A DNA stretch of 64,000 nucleotides from Marinomonas fungiae (GCF_001418205.1 NZ_LIQF01000006.1:1-64000); one strand, 5' to 3'; shown: positions 1-10,343, counted from the stretch's first letter. Numbers and translations: made by a program. The notes: generated from the letters alone by a model not told the origin.

Positions 1-651
<651 letters not shown>

Positions 652-1077
652 ATTGAGCGTCCTTTAAATACAATATATTTCGACGAAATATAACAAAATT
701 AAAACGAAGCACTAATGTACTTAAGGACAGTATGGTGCGCATTAAAATATGCAAAGTCATATTCCCAACAGAAAAGGCAAACAAATAAATAATATACATG
801 CAATTTATAACAAAAAGACATAGTGGCTTTATTTGTGAATCCCTTACATTTAGTTACATTACCAAAATTATTCTTCTCTTCCTTAACGACACCGCCATAG
901 CGCAGTAAATATAATCACCTGACTGATATACAAGAAAAAAGCATATGGGCAGAAAATCAAAAATAACTTACAAAAAAATACATTTTTTCACATAAAAACA
1001 TATCTCACCCTTCCTCAAGAAGCATTTTTATTATTAAATCTGCATCCCTTAAAAATCTACGGAAGCAACGGAATATT
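652..1077. promoter_or_regulatory. Divergent promoter region, adhesin versus secretion operon
   Basis: This 426-base AT-rich region separates the two divergent transcription units and must hold both promoters. It contains a perfect 19-base dyad, TATATTTCGACGAAATATA, at 674-692, which is 23 to 41 bases upstream of the adhesin ATG. It could be a repressor site or a leader hairpin. No confident -35/-10 pair was assigned, and no ORF of note is present. Confidence 0.55.
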
Positions 1078-2406
1078 ATGCTCATAAGATCTCTACCTTA
1101 CACGGTCATTGTTGCCTCTCTTGGCCTTTCCAGTTTCAGTTTTGGCACAACTTTAGAATCAGCGGTAAACGATGCCGTTATTAATAACCCTGAGTTCAGG
1201 GCTGAAGTTAAACGCTACCACTCTTATCAATCAGATTTACGCGGTTCAAAAAGCGGTTACCTCCCTAGCATTGACTTGAACGCAGGGATTGGTTATGAAG
1301 AAGTAGATAACCAAAGTATAGATAATACAGGGAATGGCTTAACGCGTAAGGAAGCTTCAATTTCTTTAACACAAAACCTATTCAATGGTTTTGGCGATGT
1401 AAATGAAGTAAAGCGACAAGAGTACCGCACTAACGCTCAAGCCTTCGTCGCTATAGCTCGCGCAAACGATGTTGCTCTTGAGATGATTGAATCTTACATA
1501 GATTTGCTAAAGGAACAGGAATTCCGCCAATTAGCACTCGAGAATATGCGTACTCATGAACAAATTTTTGAGCAGATTACGCAACGAAATAATGCAGGTA
1601 TCGGAGATCAAGTCGAAGTCGATCAGGCAAGCGCTCGTCTAGCTTTAGCTGAATCAAACTATGCTGCCGCAGAGAATAATTACTTTGATGCACAAGCCCG
1701 CTTTCGTCGAGTCTTAGGCCGTGACCCAGACAATATGCTGGTTAAGCCTGTATTCCAAGAGCAGCTACCCGAGTCATTAGAAAAAGCAACAGAACTTGCC
1801 TTAAACGAGCACCCCACTTTGCGCACAGCCAACAATGACGTTTTGGAAACAGAGTATCAATATAAGGCTGCTAGCCGTTTCCATTATCCTAGTGTCGACT
1901 TAGTTGTGGAACAGACATTTGATCACGATATTTCCGGTATCGAAGGTAAAGATCATAACTTCCAAGCTATGCTGCGCCTAAGCTATAACCTATACAGTGG
2001 TGGTCGCGACTCTTCCGATAAGGACCGAACCAAGCATGAATACCAAGAGGCAAATGAAGTGCGTGATAATACACGCCGTCAAGTCATTGAAAACCTTCGT
2101 TACGCTTGGAATGCAAAAACCTATGTTGAACAGCAGCTTACTTACATTGAGCAGCATATCAAGCTCACGTATGACACGCTCACCGGTTACCGTAATCAAT
2201 TTACTCTAGGTCGTCGAACTCTTCTCGACCTATTGAACACGGAAAACGAATATTACAGTGCCACACAGAACTTGATCAGCAGCGAATATGAGCTTCTTAA
2301 AGCTAATTACCGTGTAATGGCAGGGATGGGCACGTTACTGCCAAGCTTCGACTTAAGCTACGATCTTATCAATGCTGATACCCACCTAGCTCAGAACGAC
2401 CAATAA
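1078..2406 (+). CDS. TolC-family outer-membrane channel of the adhesin type I secretion system (LapE-like)
   Basis: This 442-residue protein has an N-terminal signal peptide (residues 1 to about 23). Two outer-membrane efflux (OEP) repeats follow, with long helical coiled-coil stretches and the usual NLFNGFG and LYSGG turn motifs around residues 100 and 305. It would form the trimeric outer-membrane duct through which the adhesin is exported and in which its retention module is held. It is the first gene of the operon and is followed 11 bases later by a lipoprotein gene. TolC-type length is normal. Assignment to the adhesin system rests on context, since TolC proteins serve many exporters. 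Confidence 0.88.
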   Translation: MLIRSLPYTVIVASLGLSSFSFGTTLESAVNDAVINNPEFRAEVKRYHSYQSDLRGSKSGYLPSIDLNAGIGYEEVDNQSIDNTGNGLTRKEASISLTQNLFNGFGDVNEVKRQEYRTNAQAFVAIARANDVALEMIESYIDLLKEQEFRQLALENMRTHEQIFEQITQRNNAGIGDQVEVDQASARLALAESNYAAAENNYFDAQARFRRVLGRDPDNMLVKPVFQEQLPESLEKATELALNEHPTLRTANNDVLETEYQYKAASRFHYPSVDLVVEQTFDHDISGIEGKDHNFQAMLRLSYNLYSGGRDSSDKDRTKHEYQEANEVRDNTRRQVIENLRYAWNAKTYVEQQLTYIEQHIKLTYDTLTGYRNQFTLGRRTLLDLLNTENEYYSATQNLISSEYELLKANYRVMAGMGTLLPSFDLSYDLINADTHLAQNDQ

Positions 2407-2417
2407 AGGGATTTATA

Positions 2418-3275
2418 ATGATGAAAAGTAAAAAACATTTCGTTGGTTTATTGGTTGCTAGCAGCATAGCATTAGCAGCCTGTAGTAATCAGCAGGTGGT
2501 GACCGATGCCAATCAAAATACCTCTGTCGAAGTATCTTCACAGACTTTACAAAGCATTTTTTCTGAGGGCATCTTGTCTCACCGCAAAGCAGGTGAGATA
2601 GCTACAAACTCATTTGAATCAAAGATACGTAACCAAGTTCGTTCGGATATGAACATCAACTTCGATTACTTAGCTAATGCTTCAAAAGATGAATTGCTAG
2701 CAGACTTAGAAAATGCTGATAGTCGCTTATCAATGTTCAAGCACGCCACTTATCGTGGTAGCGCGCTTGAACAATTATGGGCCTTATTACCCGCACTACC
2801 TTCTATTGAAAAACGTAAAGCACTACAAATAGCACTGCTAGAGCGCTTTGACGAACAGCCTAAACTAGCTAATGACAGAATGGCTGAGTTGATGGATCTT
2901 CAAATAAATAAGTTGTTCAGCAGTTTTATGATCAGTTTAGACGCACTTACACCTGAAACCGAAAAGTTTGAAGCTCTACTAGTACAGGAACTCAAGTCAG
3001 AAGGCTTGAATATCAGTGCTCGTCGACCTTCTTTAATTTTAGAATACTTTATCGACAGTTACTCTGATCAAGGAGAGGTCGAGCTAGTGGCTGATTTCGA
3101 ATTTAAAGATAGAAGTGCGCAGGCTTTCCACTCTTTAAGCAGTACAACAACTTATGCTTCATCTGATGGACAACAAGCTCAAAAGGACGCTTTTTCATTA
3201 TTAGCTAATGATATTACCGAGCAATTAATCGAAAAAGCCACTCATCGAATTAATGACGTAAACAGCGTTAAGTAG
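2418..3275 (+). CDS. Predicted outer-membrane lipoprotein of the adhesin operon, unknown function
   Basis: The 285-residue product starts with a lipoprotein signal ending in the lipobox LAAC (residues 19-22), with Ser at +2, which favours the outer membrane. The rest is mostly helical, with a C-terminal beta-containing segment from about residue 190. I do not recognise a family. A run GGGA precedes the paired ATGs (MM) at suitable spacing. It lies between the TolC-like gene and the TSP3/OmpA gene with gaps of only 11 and 18 bases, so it is probably an accessory factor of adhesin export or anchoring. That role is inferred from context only. Confidence 0.75.
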   Translation: MMKSKKHFVGLLVASSIALAACSNQQVVTDANQNTSVEVSSQTLQSIFSEGILSHRKAGEIATNSFESKIRNQVRSDMNINFDYLANASKDELLADLENADSRLSMFKHATYRGSALEQLWALLPALPSIEKRKALQIALLERFDEQPKLANDRMAELMDLQINKLFSSFMISLDALTPETEKFEALLVQELKSEGLNISARRPSLILEYFIDSYSDQGEVELVADFEFKDRSAQAFHSLSSTTTYASSDGQQAQKDAFSLLANDITEQLIEKATHRINDVNSVK

Positions 3276-3293
3276 ATCAAAAGGACTGTTAGT

Positions 3294-4175
3294 ATGAAGT
3301 TTGTATGGTTACCAATCACTGCAGCACTATTGGCCAGCAGCATTACTTTGGCTGAAGATAAGCCTTCATCACAGATTGATAATAAAGATTTATCGACTAA
3401 GGAAATTAACGAAGTTTACTCTGATCTTGACCAAGATGGTGTAACTACGCGCTATGACCAATGCCAAAATACCGCATTATCTGAGACAGTAAACACTATC
3501 GGTTGTGATTTAGACTCTGACCAGGATGGTATTTACGATAAAAATGATCAGTGTCCCAACACGCCAGCGAATACACCTGTAAACTTTTTAGGCTGTGCAG
3601 CGGATACAGATTATGATGGCGTTGTGGACACAAAAGACCGATGTCCAATGACGCCATTAGGCACTAAGGTGGATGTAGATGGCTGTAAAATCGTTGATGA
3701 TTCAGACAATGATGGCATTGCCAACAATATTGACCAGTGTCCAGATACTCCAATGGGTGTCGAGGTGAATCAGTTCGGCTGCCAACCACGCACCTCTTTA
3801 CTCGTGAATATCGTATTTGATACAGCTTCTTGGGTAGTTCGTCCTGATCAAGAATCTTTCTTAATGAAAGATTTAAGCACACTAAAGGATCTACAAGCAG
3901 ATGAAATAGTTCTAATTACAGGCCACACTGATAGTGTTGGTCGTGATATTGACAATGTCCGTCTTTCTTGGAATAGAGCTGCAAGTGTTAAGCAATATTT
4001 GACAACTCATTCTGATGTAGACCCTTTGCAAATATACCTTATCGGTCAAGGTGATTCTTCACCCATAGCGGATAACTCTACCGATACAGGACGTCAAGAA
4101 AACCGCCGTATTGAACTTGAGGTAATGACGCAAAATGTTCTACCACAAAGTGCAATGCTACATTCACCTCAGTAA
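3294..4175 (+). CDS. OmpA-family protein with thrombospondin type 3 calcium-binding repeats
   Basis: This 293-residue protein has a signal peptide (residues 1-20). Four TSP3-like repeats of the pattern DxDxDGxxxxxDxC lie between about residues 45 and 160 (for example DSDQDGIYDKNDQC). A C-terminal OmpA peptidoglycan-binding domain follows (about 170-285) with GHTDSVG and an ENRRIELEV ending. It should sit in the periplasm, bind calcium, and tether the outer membrane or exporter to the cell wall. OmpA-domain genes are known beside bpfA/lapA-type loci in Shewanella. Its stop TAA shares one base with the ATG of the next gene, so translation is probably coupled. Confidence 0.85.
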   Translation: MKFVWLPITAALLASSITLAEDKPSSQIDNKDLSTKEINEVYSDLDQDGVTTRYDQCQNTALSETVNTIGCDLDSDQDGIYDKNDQCPNTPANTPVNFLGCAADTDYDGVVDTKDRCPMTPLGTKVDVDGCKIVDDSDNDGIANNIDQCPDTPMGVEVNQFGCQPRTSLLVNIVFDTASWVVRPDQESFLMKDLSTLKDLQADEIVLITGHTDSVGRDIDNVRLSWNRAASVKQYLTTHSDVDPLQIYLIGQGDSSPIADNSTDTGRQENRRIELEVMTQNVLPQSAMLHSPQ

Positions 4176-4864
4176 TGCTAAAATGGCTTTTGCAATGGAT
4201 ACATATAGTGATATCAAAGCATAGATATGTAAAGTGGATAATATTTTGCTTTTTTATAACTTTACCTGCGCAAAGTGCCACTTCCACCCAAGTAATCTCT
4301 CAAAACGAGATTAATGTTGCGAGTAAGAAATATGGAGTGCTTGCTGTACGACGCATGCAAGCACTGCTATCTCTGATCGCTGAGAATTCCAATCGCCCCG
4401 AACGCCTTAAGATCAATTTGGTAAATGATTTCTTTAGCAAGGTCACCTACACCGAAGATAAACAAGTCTGGGGCGTCAACGATTTCTGGTCAACGCCAGC
4501 AGAGCTCTTGGCCAAGGATAAAGGCGATGCTGAGGACTTTGCGATCGCCAAGTATTTCACCTTGATCGCCATGGGTGTAGACGAGAAGAAGCTGTACTTC
4601 TCTTATGTAACCGCAACTCGAATTAAGCGTTCTCATATGGTGCTAACCTACTTTAGAACACCAACTTCAGAGCCCTTGGTCCTCGACAGTTTAACGGACC
4701 GAGTGCTCAAGGCGAGCGTAAGATCAGACTTGATCCCGATCTACAGCTTTAATGCCAAAGACTTACGTGACTCAACACAGGCTTCGAGTAAACAAGGCTT
4801 TGAAAGCTCGATGCACCTATGGGGGCAAATGATCAATCGCATGCAACAAGGCATTTTGAAATAG
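4175..4864 (+). CDS. LapG-like periplasmic transglutaminase-fold protein lacking the catalytic Cys
   Basis: The product has 229 residues, with an N-terminal hydrophobic export segment (about 20-35). The LapG/DUF920 fold is clear: VWGVNDFWSTPAE, GDxEDFAIAKYFTL, RSHMVLTYF, EPLVLDSL and PIYSFN. LapG enzymes cleave the double-Ala site of LapA-type adhesins with a Cys-His-Asp triad, the Cys lying in GDCED. Here codon 119 (4529-4531) is GCT, giving GDAED. His154 and Asp171 remain at the expected spacing, and the acidic calcium ligands around D118/E120/D121 are kept. The only Cys is residue 25, in the signal segment. It should be proteolytically inactive unless the assembly has an error. It may be a pseudoprotease partner of the LapD-like protein encoded next. 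Confidence 0.85.
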   Translation: MLKWLLQWIHIVISKHRYVKWIIFCFFITLPAQSATSTQVISQNEINVASKKYGVLAVRRMQALLSLIAENSNRPERLKINLVNDFFSKVTYTEDKQVWGVNDFWSTPAELLAKDKGDAEDFAIAKYFTLIAMGVDEKKLYFSYVTATRIKRSHMVLTYFRTPTSEPLVLDSLTDRVLKASVRSDLIPIYSFNAKDLRDSTQASSKQGFESSMHLWGQMINRMQQGILK

Positions 4865-4897
4865 ACCTTTTAACCGTTACTCAACAATGGATTCATT

Positions 4898-6823
4898 ATG
4901 AGTTTTAAGTCAAATATTCTGATTTTTATAAGCGTCATGCTTCTAGTATTGCTAGTTGGCACGTTTGGCTTGAATATGTCGACCACACAAGCATTTTTGA
5001 AAAAGCAGCTGCAATCTCATTCATACGATACCGCCAACTCTCTTGGCTTATCGTTGAGTGCGGTGGCCGACAACCCATCAAGCGCTCAAACCATGATTGA
5101 TGCGATTTTTGATCGCGGACATTTTGCAATGATCAAGCTGGTAAATATGGATGGCGACGACATCTACATGCGTACTAATCCTTCCGACCAAATCGATGTA
5201 CCAGCTTGGTTTATAGGACTAGTCGACATCGACATCCCAACCTCTCATGCGGTGGTCCAAAAAGGTTGGATGCCTATTGGCAAGCTTCAAGTACAAGCTC
5301 AAGATGGCTATGCCTACATTGAGTTATGGTTAGTGTTTAAAAGCTTAGTACAATGGTTCTTATTTGCCGCAGCCATCTTCTTAAGCAGCGCCTATTTAGC
5401 GGTTCTTTTCTTATTACGTCCTCTTAACAAAGCTCAGCAACAAGCCCATGCCATTGTTAATAAGGAATACATTTTGCAAAATCCCCTACCGGCGACCACT
5501 GAATTTCGTCAGTTAGCAGGCGCCATGAACGGTATGGTCACTAAGTTACAGCAGGTATTCACTCGCGAAGCGCAGGTAGCAGAAAAGCTCCGCGCGATGG
5601 CTTATCAAGACAGTGTTACAGGACTATATAATCGCCATTATTTCGACATGACGTTCAACAGCATTGTCGATGCGGAACAAGCCAGCGCCAAAGGCAGTGT
5701 TTGCCTATTGCGCATTAACGGATTGAAAGAACTCAATACTCAATACGGCTATCAGCTAGGTAATGAACTGGTTAAACACATTGCTCAGAAGTTCCGTCAG
5801 GAATTAGCCCTAAACGATGTCATTTTCGCTCGCTTGAACGGGATCGAACTCATTGCGGTGTTGCCCAACGCTGAAGCTGACGTCTTGCGCTCTAAAGTGG
5901 AGTCGTTGTTGACTTACCCGAGTAGTCTACAACAAGAATTAAACTTAGCTGATATGCCTATTACTCTGACCTCTGCTATCGCACGCTATGAACCTAATGA
6001 GTCAAAGTCCAGCCTTTTTAGTAAGCTAGATTTTTTAATTCAACAGGCAGAAATTGCGGGCAATGAACCGGTTCAATTACAGCAAGAAAACTCTCATAAC
6101 GGCTTCAATAACAAAGATTGGCAAGCACTTATCGACCGAGCCATCGTAGATCAGCGCTTTAAACTCTTCAAGCAAGAAGCTTATGGCATTGATAACAGCG
6201 TATACGACAGTGAGCTGTTAGTACGTATGGTCGCAGAAGATGGCAAGATCCAATCGGCAGCCTACTTTATGCCAGCCGTAGAACAATTAAATATGCAGAG
6301 CAAGATCGATGAATTGGTGCTGCAACTGGTCACCACTCATCTACAGAAACATCACAGCAGCTCGCATCATTCAATCAACTTGAGTAAAGCACTGCTTATC
6401 CACGCTGAACTATTCGAGCAGCTGTTGCCTAAATTCCAACAAGCACAAGGCGCAAATTTAGCCTTCGAGTTTACCGAGGCTGCTATCTATGAACATTTAG
6501 ATACAGCGAAGGCAATCTTTAACACATTGCGAAAACTCGGCTTTAAAGTAGGGATCGACCGTTTTGGTATTCAAGTTGCAGATCTGCAATATCTTAAAGA
6601 GATTCAGCCGGACTACATCAAGCTTGACGCCTCTTTTAGCGATCAGATTGAAGTAGACAACAGCACAGGCTCTTATGTTAACAGTATTTGTGAAGTGGCC
6701 AGTAATCTAGACATCGACGTGTTTGCCATGTCGATCGAGAAAGAAACACAACTTAAGGCCTTCCAGCAATCTGGTGTGACTTACTTCCAAGGTTATTACT
6801 TCAGTACGCCGATTCCATTATGA
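4898..6823 (+). CDS. LapD-like transmembrane c-di-GMP receptor with degenerate GGDEF and EAL domains
   Basis: This 641-residue inner-membrane protein has TM1 (about 7-27), a periplasmic LapD/MoxY-type domain (about 28-150), TM2 (about 152-172), HAMP, GGDEF (about 225-385) and EAL (about 400-640). The periplasmic loop keeps the KGW motif; W124 corresponds to LapD W125, which contacts LapG. The GGDEF signature is NGIEL, so no cyclase activity is expected. The EAL domain keeps the E-x-L-x-R pattern (ELLVR) but has DRFG in place of DDFG, fitting a c-di-GMP binder without hydrolysis. By analogy it would sequester LapG when c-di-GMP is high. Its stop overlaps the next start in ATGA. Confidence 0.88.
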   Translation: MSFKSNILIFISVMLLVLLVGTFGLNMSTTQAFLKKQLQSHSYDTANSLGLSLSAVADNPSSAQTMIDAIFDRGHFAMIKLVNMDGDDIYMRTNPSDQIDVPAWFIGLVDIDIPTSHAVVQKGWMPIGKLQVQAQDGYAYIELWLVFKSLVQWFLFAAAIFLSSAYLAVLFLLRPLNKAQQQAHAIVNKEYILQNPLPATTEFRQLAGAMNGMVTKLQQVFTREAQVAEKLRAMAYQDSVTGLYNRHYFDMTFNSIVDAEQASAKGSVCLLRINGLKELNTQYGYQLGNELVKHIAQKFRQELALNDVIFARLNGIELIAVLPNAEADVLRSKVESLLTYPSSLQQELNLADMPITLTSAIARYEPNESKSSLFSKLDFLIQQAEIAGNEPVQLQQENSHNGFNNKDWQALIDRAIVDQRFKLFKQEAYGIDNSVYDSELLVRMVAEDGKIQSAAYFMPAVEQLNMQSKIDELVLQLVTTHLQKHHSSSHHSINLSKALLIHAELFEQLLPKFQQAQGANLAFEFTEAAIYEHLDTAKAIFNTLRKLGFKVGIDRFGIQVADLQYLKEIQPDYIKLDASFSDQIEVDNSTGSYVNSICEVASNLDIDVFAMSIEKETQLKAFQQSGVTYFQGYYFSTPIPL

Positions 6824-8997
6824 GTGAAGCTTTTACCTATCAACTAGATCAGGATGCTCAACACATCGAGTCCCATGATCCATTATTAGAGTGTTTAGCC
6901 ATCTATACAAAGCTGGCACAAACCCCCTTTAGCAAAGATGCGTTAACTGCTGGTTTGCCTTTAAATGATGACACGCTCACACCTGATCTATTTAAGCGTG
7001 CCGCCAAGCGTGCAGGCTTAAAAGCTAGTTTTAAAAAACGCTCTATTGAAGCGATTCCACGACTTGTGTTGCCGTGTATCCTGACACTCAAAGACAATGC
7101 TGCTTGTGTGCTACAGGAGGTCCATCAACAAACAGGTCAAGCGAAGGTCATTTATAGCTCGGCACCAGACGGCTGGAAGCTAGTAGATCTAGATGCTTTG
7201 GAGCAAGAGTATCTGGGCTATGCCATTTATCTTAGTCATGTGCAGCAACATAACAGCACCTCTAAACCATTAGTCGATTATCAGTCTGACAAACATTGGT
7301 TCTGGTCGTCTATTTGGCAAAGCAAGTCGATGTATCGTGATGTGGTCGCGGCATCTTTCATCATCAATTTATTTGTCTTAGCCAATCCCTTATTTGTGAT
7401 GAATGTCTACGACCGCGTCGTGCCGAACAATGCTATGGAATCACTTGGGGTCTTGGTTCTTGGCATTAGTGTGATCTATTTGTTCGACTTCGCCCTGAAG
7501 TATTTGCGTACGCATTTCCTCGAAACGGCTGCAAAAAAGAGTGATGTCTTAATTTCCGCTAAGCTGTTTGAACAAACCTTAGGTTTGACCCAAGCTAACC
7601 GCACCGGCACCGTGGGCAGCGTTGCAAACAAACTGAAAGAGTTTGATAGTATCCGTAACTTCATCACTTCCAGCGCCATTTCTGCTTTGGTAGATTTGCC
7701 GTTTGTGATCATTTTTCTAGCGGCTATTTTCTACCTTGCAGGACAAATTGTTTGGGTACCGATCATCATTATTTTGTTGATGATTGCCTATAGCCTCATC
7801 ATCCGCAAACCCATTCAACGTAGTATTGAGGCAACCTACCAAGCCCAAGATCAAAAAAACAGTGTGCTTATCGAGTCCCTTTCCACTATGGCAACAATAA
7901 AGTCCTTGGGGGTTGAGTCGAAAATGCAGTGGAAATGGGAACAGGCCGTCGGTGAGATATCACGTACCAGTTTAAAGTCCAAAATGCTGCAAAGCTCGGT
8001 CTCACGTATGACTGGTTACATGCAACAGATGAGCACGGTATTGGTAGTATTGACGGGCGTATATTTAATTGCCGATGGTGATTTAACGCTTGGGGGATTG
8101 ATCGCAACCGTGATTTTAAGCCAACGGGCCATTTCACCGATGGGGCAAGTTGCGGGACTGCTTGGCAGCTATCAACAAACTAAAACTGCCTACTATTCAC
8201 TCAATGACCTGATGGCAAAAGAGATTGAGCGCCCTGCCGATAAGCGCTTTATTACGCACCCTAATTTTGCAGGCTGCATCGAATTTGTCGATGTTACCTT
8301 TACTTACCCTGGGGATACCAAACCAACCCTTAAAAACCTGTCTTTTAAAATCGACAAGTATGAAAAGGTGGGCATTATTGGACGCATTGGCTCAGGTAAA
8401 ACCACTATTGAAAAGCTAATTATGGGCTTTTATCCGGTCGACTCAGGCAGCATCTTAATTGACGGTATTGATATTCAGCAGCTCGATCCTGCAGAGCTAC
8501 GCCGTAATATCAACTATGTGCCGCAAGATGTGGTCTTGTTCCGTGGTGATGTGCGAGAAAACATTGCCTATCGCGCACCTTACGTTGAAGATGAGGTCAT
8601 TATGCGCGCAGCAAAACTGTCTGGCGTAGATGATTTTATTAAGCGTCATCCAGCAGGATATGGCTTACAAATCAGCGAAAACGGCCAAAACCTATCTGGC
8701 GGACAGCGTCAGAGTATTGGTATTGCACGCGCCCTATTGTTGGATGCCCCTTTCCTATTATTGGATGAACCCACTAATACTATGGATGGCACTACCGAGC
8801 TAACTCTTCTTAAAAACCTTAAGCAGATTGAGCTGAATACCACCTTTTTACTGGTGACTCATAAAATGAGCCTGCTAGCTTTGGTAAACCGGATTCTGGT
8901 CATCGAAGACGGACAACTGGTGGCCGACGGTGAAAAGAATGCTGTATTGAAAAGCCTACAGCAAAAAACATCTTCTAGTGCAGAATCAGAGAGCTAA
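6820..8997 (+). CDS. Type I secretion ABC exporter of the adhesin (LapB-like, C39-like domain)
   Basis: This 725-residue protein has three parts: a C39-peptidase-like domain (about 15-150), a six-helix exporter membrane domain (about 165-445) and an ATPase domain (about 480-715). The ATPase shows Walker A GRIGSGKTT, signature LSGGQRQ and Walker B FLLLDEPTN. The N-terminal domain lacks the usual catalytic C39 Cys/His arrangement, so it is a substrate-docking C39-like domain, as in RTX and adhesin exporters that do not cut a leader. It powers export of the adhesin through the HlyD-like adaptor and TolC-like channel. The start overlaps the preceding stop (ATGA); the next ATG is 2 bases past its stop. 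Confidence 0.9.
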   Translation: MSEAFTYQLDQDAQHIESHDPLLECLAIYTKLAQTPFSKDALTAGLPLNDDTLTPDLFKRAAKRAGLKASFKKRSIEAIPRLVLPCILTLKDNAACVLQEVHQQTGQAKVIYSSAPDGWKLVDLDALEQEYLGYAIYLSHVQQHNSTSKPLVDYQSDKHWFWSSIWQSKSMYRDVVAASFIINLFVLANPLFVMNVYDRVVPNNAMESLGVLVLGISVIYLFDFALKYLRTHFLETAAKKSDVLISAKLFEQTLGLTQANRTGTVGSVANKLKEFDSIRNFITSSAISALVDLPFVIIFLAAIFYLAGQIVWVPIIIILLMIAYSLIIRKPIQRSIEATYQAQDQKNSVLIESLSTMATIKSLGVESKMQWKWEQAVGEISRTSLKSKMLQSSVSRMTGYMQQMSTVLVVLTGVYLIADGDLTLGGLIATVILSQRAISPMGQVAGLLGSYQQTKTAYYSLNDLMAKEIERPADKRFITHPNFAGCIEFVDVTFTYPGDTKPTLKNLSFKIDKYEKVGIIGRIGSGKTTIEKLIMGFYPVDSGSILIDGIDIQQLDPAELRRNINYVPQDVVLFRGDVRENIAYRAPYVEDEVIMRAAKLSGVDDFIKRHPAGYGLQISENGQNLSGGQRQSIGIARALLLDAPFLLLDEPTNTMDGTTELTLLKNLKQIELNTTFLLVTHKMSLLALVNRILVIEDGQLVADGEKNAVLKSLQQKTSSSAESES

Positions 8998-8999
8998 CC

Positions 9000-10343
9000 A
9001 TGGCCAAAAAACATCCAAAGCAAATGCTTCCCCAAGAGGATATTGAGTTTGTATCTAGCCTTAGCCAAGCAACCTTAGAGCAACCAAAACGCTATACCAC
9101 ATTGATTACCTGGACGATCGTATTCGCGGTAGTGTGGTTGATCGTTTGGGCCAATATGGCTGAGCTAGATAAGATCGTACGCGGCTCTGGAAAAGTCGTA
9201 CCATCTAACAAGGTACAGATCGTGCAGAACCTTGAAGGGGGTATAATCGGTGAAATTCTGGTTTCTTCTGGCGATCTTGTTGAAAAAGAGCAGACCTTAA
9301 TCCTGCTTGATAATACTCAGTTTGCCAGCTCGTTCAGCGAAAAGCTGTTAGAAATGCAAGCTCTGAAAGCCAAAGCTGCACGACTAACAGCGGAAGCTAA
9401 TACCGCAGAGTTCGTAAAACCACAAGACTATGAATCTGACTTCGAAAAGCAGTTTTATATTCGCGAGCAGAACCTACTGCTAGAGCGTAAAAAGCAGGAA
9501 GCGATTGCGATTGGTATTATTCAGCAACAGATCGTACAGCACCAAACAGAGCTGGATAACGCACGCGAGCAACTAGATCAATTACGCAACTCGCTGCAGC
9601 TATTAGATCAAGAAATTGAGATGACTGAACCACTGGTGTTACGTGGCTTTGCTTCCGAAGTAAGTTTATTGAAAACGCGTCGTGAGCGTAACGATACCTT
9701 TGGCAAACTTAATTCCATCGAGCAGTCGATTCCTAAATATCGCGCTTTGATTGCTGAAACGAAGCAAAAAATCGCCGAAATACGTCAAAAGAACCGCAAC
9801 GAGGCGCAAGAGTCTCTAAATGAAACCTTAGCCCGCATTTCACAATTAGAAAATATCAATGTGGCGTTAGAGGACAAGGTACAACGCACCAATATCAAGT
9901 CACCCGTGAGCGGCGTTATTTCAGAGCTATTAGTAAATACCCTAGGGGAAGTGGTTCAACCCGGTAGCGATTTGGCAAAGATCGTTCCTATCGAAGATTC
10001 ACTTGTTTTAGAAACTCGCGTACAGCCATCTGATATAGGTTTTCTCAAAAAAGGTCTGCCTGCGAAGGTTAAGTTCACCGCCTATGATTTTGCCGTGTAT
10101 GGCGGCTTAGACGGTACCGTCGAGCAGATTTCTGCAGACACTATTACCGATGGAGAAGGAAAAAGTTATTATCTGGTACGTATCCGTACTGAGAAAAACT
10201 ATCTAGGCGCAGAGGATCAGCCTCTTAATCTTATGCCTGGCATGATGGCAAATGTCGACGTTATCGTCGGTAAACACACCATATTGGATTACTTGCTGAA
10301 ACCTATTTTGAAAACCAAAGAACTGGCCTTGAGAGAATCCTAA
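9000..10343 (+). CDS. HlyD-family membrane-fusion adaptor (LapC-like)
   Basis: This 447-residue protein has one N-terminal transmembrane helix (about 35-58). A split biotinyl-lipoyl hairpin domain carries the VQNLEGGIIGEILVSSGD motif near residue 75. A long coiled coil (about 110-295) and a C-terminal beta-barrel with the family signature (VQPSDIGFLKKGLPAKVKF) near 340 follow. It bridges the ABC exporter and the outer-membrane channel for one-step secretion of the adhesin. Length and order are standard for RTX-type adaptors. It shares its last base with the start of the following regulator gene. Confidence 0.92.
   Translation: MAKKHPKQMLPQEDIEFVSSLSQATLEQPKRYTTLITWTIVFAVVWLIVWANMAELDKIVRGSGKVVPSNKVQIVQNLEGGIIGEILVSSGDLVEKEQTLILLDNTQFASSFSEKLLEMQALKAKAARLTAEANTAEFVKPQDYESDFEKQFYIREQNLLLERKKQEAIAIGIIQQQIVQHQTELDNAREQLDQLRNSLQLLDQEIEMTEPLVLRGFASEVSLLKTRRERNDTFGKLNSIEQSIPKYRALIAETKQKIAEIRQKNRNEAQESLNETLARISQLENINVALEDKVQRTNIKSPVSGVISELLVNTLGEVVQPGSDLAKIVPIEDSLVLETRVQPSDIGFLKKGLPAKVKFTAYDFAVYGGLDGTVEQISADTITDGEGKSYYLVRIRTEKNYLGAEDQPLNLMPGMMANVDVIVGKHTILDYLLKPILKTKELALRES

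Noticed and set aside
1078..10343. RTX toxin secretion operon
   Set aside because: LapD- and LapG-like genes and the retention module of the divergent gene identify it as an adhesin system; no toxin acyltransferase is present.
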